This document shows positions 5,664 through 6,348 of a stretch of DNA of 6,348 nt, one piece after another. Position numbers and translations under genes: made by a program. Origin of the DNA: Pseudomonadota bacterium. GTDB lineage: Bacteria > Pseudomonadota > Alphaproteobacteria > RF32 > CAG-239. Location of the stretch: contig JAJWCP010000082.1 of the NCBI GenBank assembly GCA_021617435.1, positions 1 to 6,348 of the forward strand, given 5' to 3'. How positions within the stretch are numbered: position 1 is the first letter of the stretch; each line of letters begins with the position of its first letter. A model generated the notes under the pieces. That model searched no databases and was not told the DNA's origin. It saw only the letters and a program-made list of their open reading frames with translations.

Positions 5664-5702
5664 GTATTTTTTAAGTCATGTGTTTTAGCGCAGATTCTTC
5701 CC

Positions 5703-6344
5703 TTATCCGAACAACTGCCCCGGCAATTTCAGTTTTTCTTTAGGCGGAAATTGCGCATCAAATTTTTCCGCATCCGCTTCATCTACAAAATAGCCTTGCG
5801 GGGTTGCATATTCGCCGGTAACGCCGTCAAAATAACCTTTAATAAGTTCTTTGGCTAAAAAGAATGAAGCGTCCTCGCCTTCCGGCAAACCATGATATCT
5901 GATACCAAACTCTGAGGCATACGTAAAACCGCTTTTTCCGTAAAAATCAATATTTCCCTCAAAACAAACTGCGCCAAACCCAAGGTTTTGCGCTTGTTTC
6001 AATGAATAATCAAGCAACATTTTACCGTAACCTTTGCATTTAAACTCCGGCGCAATGCAAATCGGTCCCATGGTTAAAATCGGAACAGCTCTGCCGTCAT
6101 CAGCTTTGATACTTGCTTTCATAAACATATTTTGCCCAATAAGTTTGCCGTCTTTTTCCATAACAAAATCAAGCTCTTTTACAAAATCAGGATTACTTCT
6201 CAGCTGATGCATAACAAAATGCTCCAAGCACCCCGGACGATAGAGGTTCCAAAACGCTTCTCTGATTAAATTTTCAACATCGCGCTCTTCTGACTTTTTT
6301 TCCAAGCGAATAATTACATTTTTATCCATTATTTTATCTTTCAT
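5703..6344 (-). CDS. GNAT-family N-acetyltransferase (YhbS-like)
   Basis: A 213-residue GNAT enzyme that would transfer an acetyl group from acetyl-CoA to an amine of unknown identity in the cytoplasm. Strand beta-4 and motif A read GPICIAPEFKCKGYGKMLL (residues 93-111). The acetyl-CoA pyrophosphate loop Q/RxxGxG appears as K102-CKGYG, with Lys where Gln or Arg is usual. Motif B contains VCFEGNIDFYGKSGF (126-140), the FYxKxGF signature of the family. The C-terminal part (about 168-213), with GYFDGVTGEY and FPPKEKLKLPGQLFG, is like that of GNAT proteins common in gut anaerobes. The first ATG is at 6344, four bases from the window end, so its Shine-Dalgarno cannot be seen; an ATG at 6329 (MDKNVI) is an alternative and would shorten it by five residues. 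No link in function to the neighbours is apparent, and the 222-bp gap after it suggests a separate unit. Confidence 0.88.
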   Translation of the reverse strand: MKDKIMDKNVIIRLEKKSEERDVENLIREAFWNLYRPGCLEHFVMHQLRSNPDFVKELDFVMEKDGKLIGQNMFMKASIKADDGRAVPILTMGPICIAPEFKCKGYGKMLLDYSLKQAQNLGFGAVCFEGNIDFYGKSGFTYASEFGIRYHGLPEGEDASFFLAKELIKGYFDGVTGEYATPQGYFVDEADAEKFDAQFPPKEKLKLPGQLFG

Positions 6345-6348
6345 ATAC

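Noticed and set aside
5515..5688. 57-codon + strand frame (MSACQKFPYS...) filling the gap between the repeat protein and the acetyltransferase
   Set aside because: No Shine-Dalgarno, no recognised motif, and it runs antisense through two good minus-strand promoters; probably chance, though a small basic protein cannot be excluded.

Overview
The window is an AT-rich, gene-dense stretch of a bacterial chromosome carrying seven protein-coding genes and no RNA genes, insertion sequences or CRISPR. Two proteins have lipoprotein signal peptides and one has an ordinary signal peptide, which points to a Gram-negative envelope. All seven genes end in TAA. The look of the proteins (YwqK/MORN-like exported repeats, a GNAT enzyme of a type common in gut anaerobes, and a protein resembling SpvC/OspF phosphothreonine lyases) suggests a host-associated organism. 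An uncultured gut Alphaproteobacterium is my guess, but the sequence alone does not prove it.

Left part (1-1733, + strand): a promoter (TTGCCT-17-TATAAT, 34-62) drives a two-gene operon. The first gene encodes a transglutaminase-like cysteine protein with an intact Cys-His-Asp triad. The second, 11 bases downstream with a good Shine-Dalgarno, encodes a protein whose first half resembles the phosphothreonine lyase fold of SpvC/OspF and of the N-terminal domain of class III lanthipeptide synthetases. Neither has a signal peptide. A 10-bp hairpin at the end of the second gene terminates transcription between convergent genes.

Middle part (1738-4151, - strand): three exported proteins form a tightly coupled operon read from about 4102 downwards. 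In order they are a MORN-repeat lipoprotein, a secreted MORN-repeat protein that looks like its tandem duplicate, and a six-cysteine lipoprotein. The start and stop codons overlap by 8 bases and by 1 base. The promoter has an extended -10 box that sits in the middle of an inverted repeat, a possible operator.

Right part (4164-6344, - strand): a 438-residue protein of unknown function is built from three diverged copies of a unit of about 118 residues, plus a C-terminal helical motif with a conserved 'THTQALDEVA...GW.NW' pattern. It is preceded by a 222-bp gap with two good promoters and a leader able to form competing hairpins. The last gene is a GNAT acetyltransferase that begins almost at the window edge.
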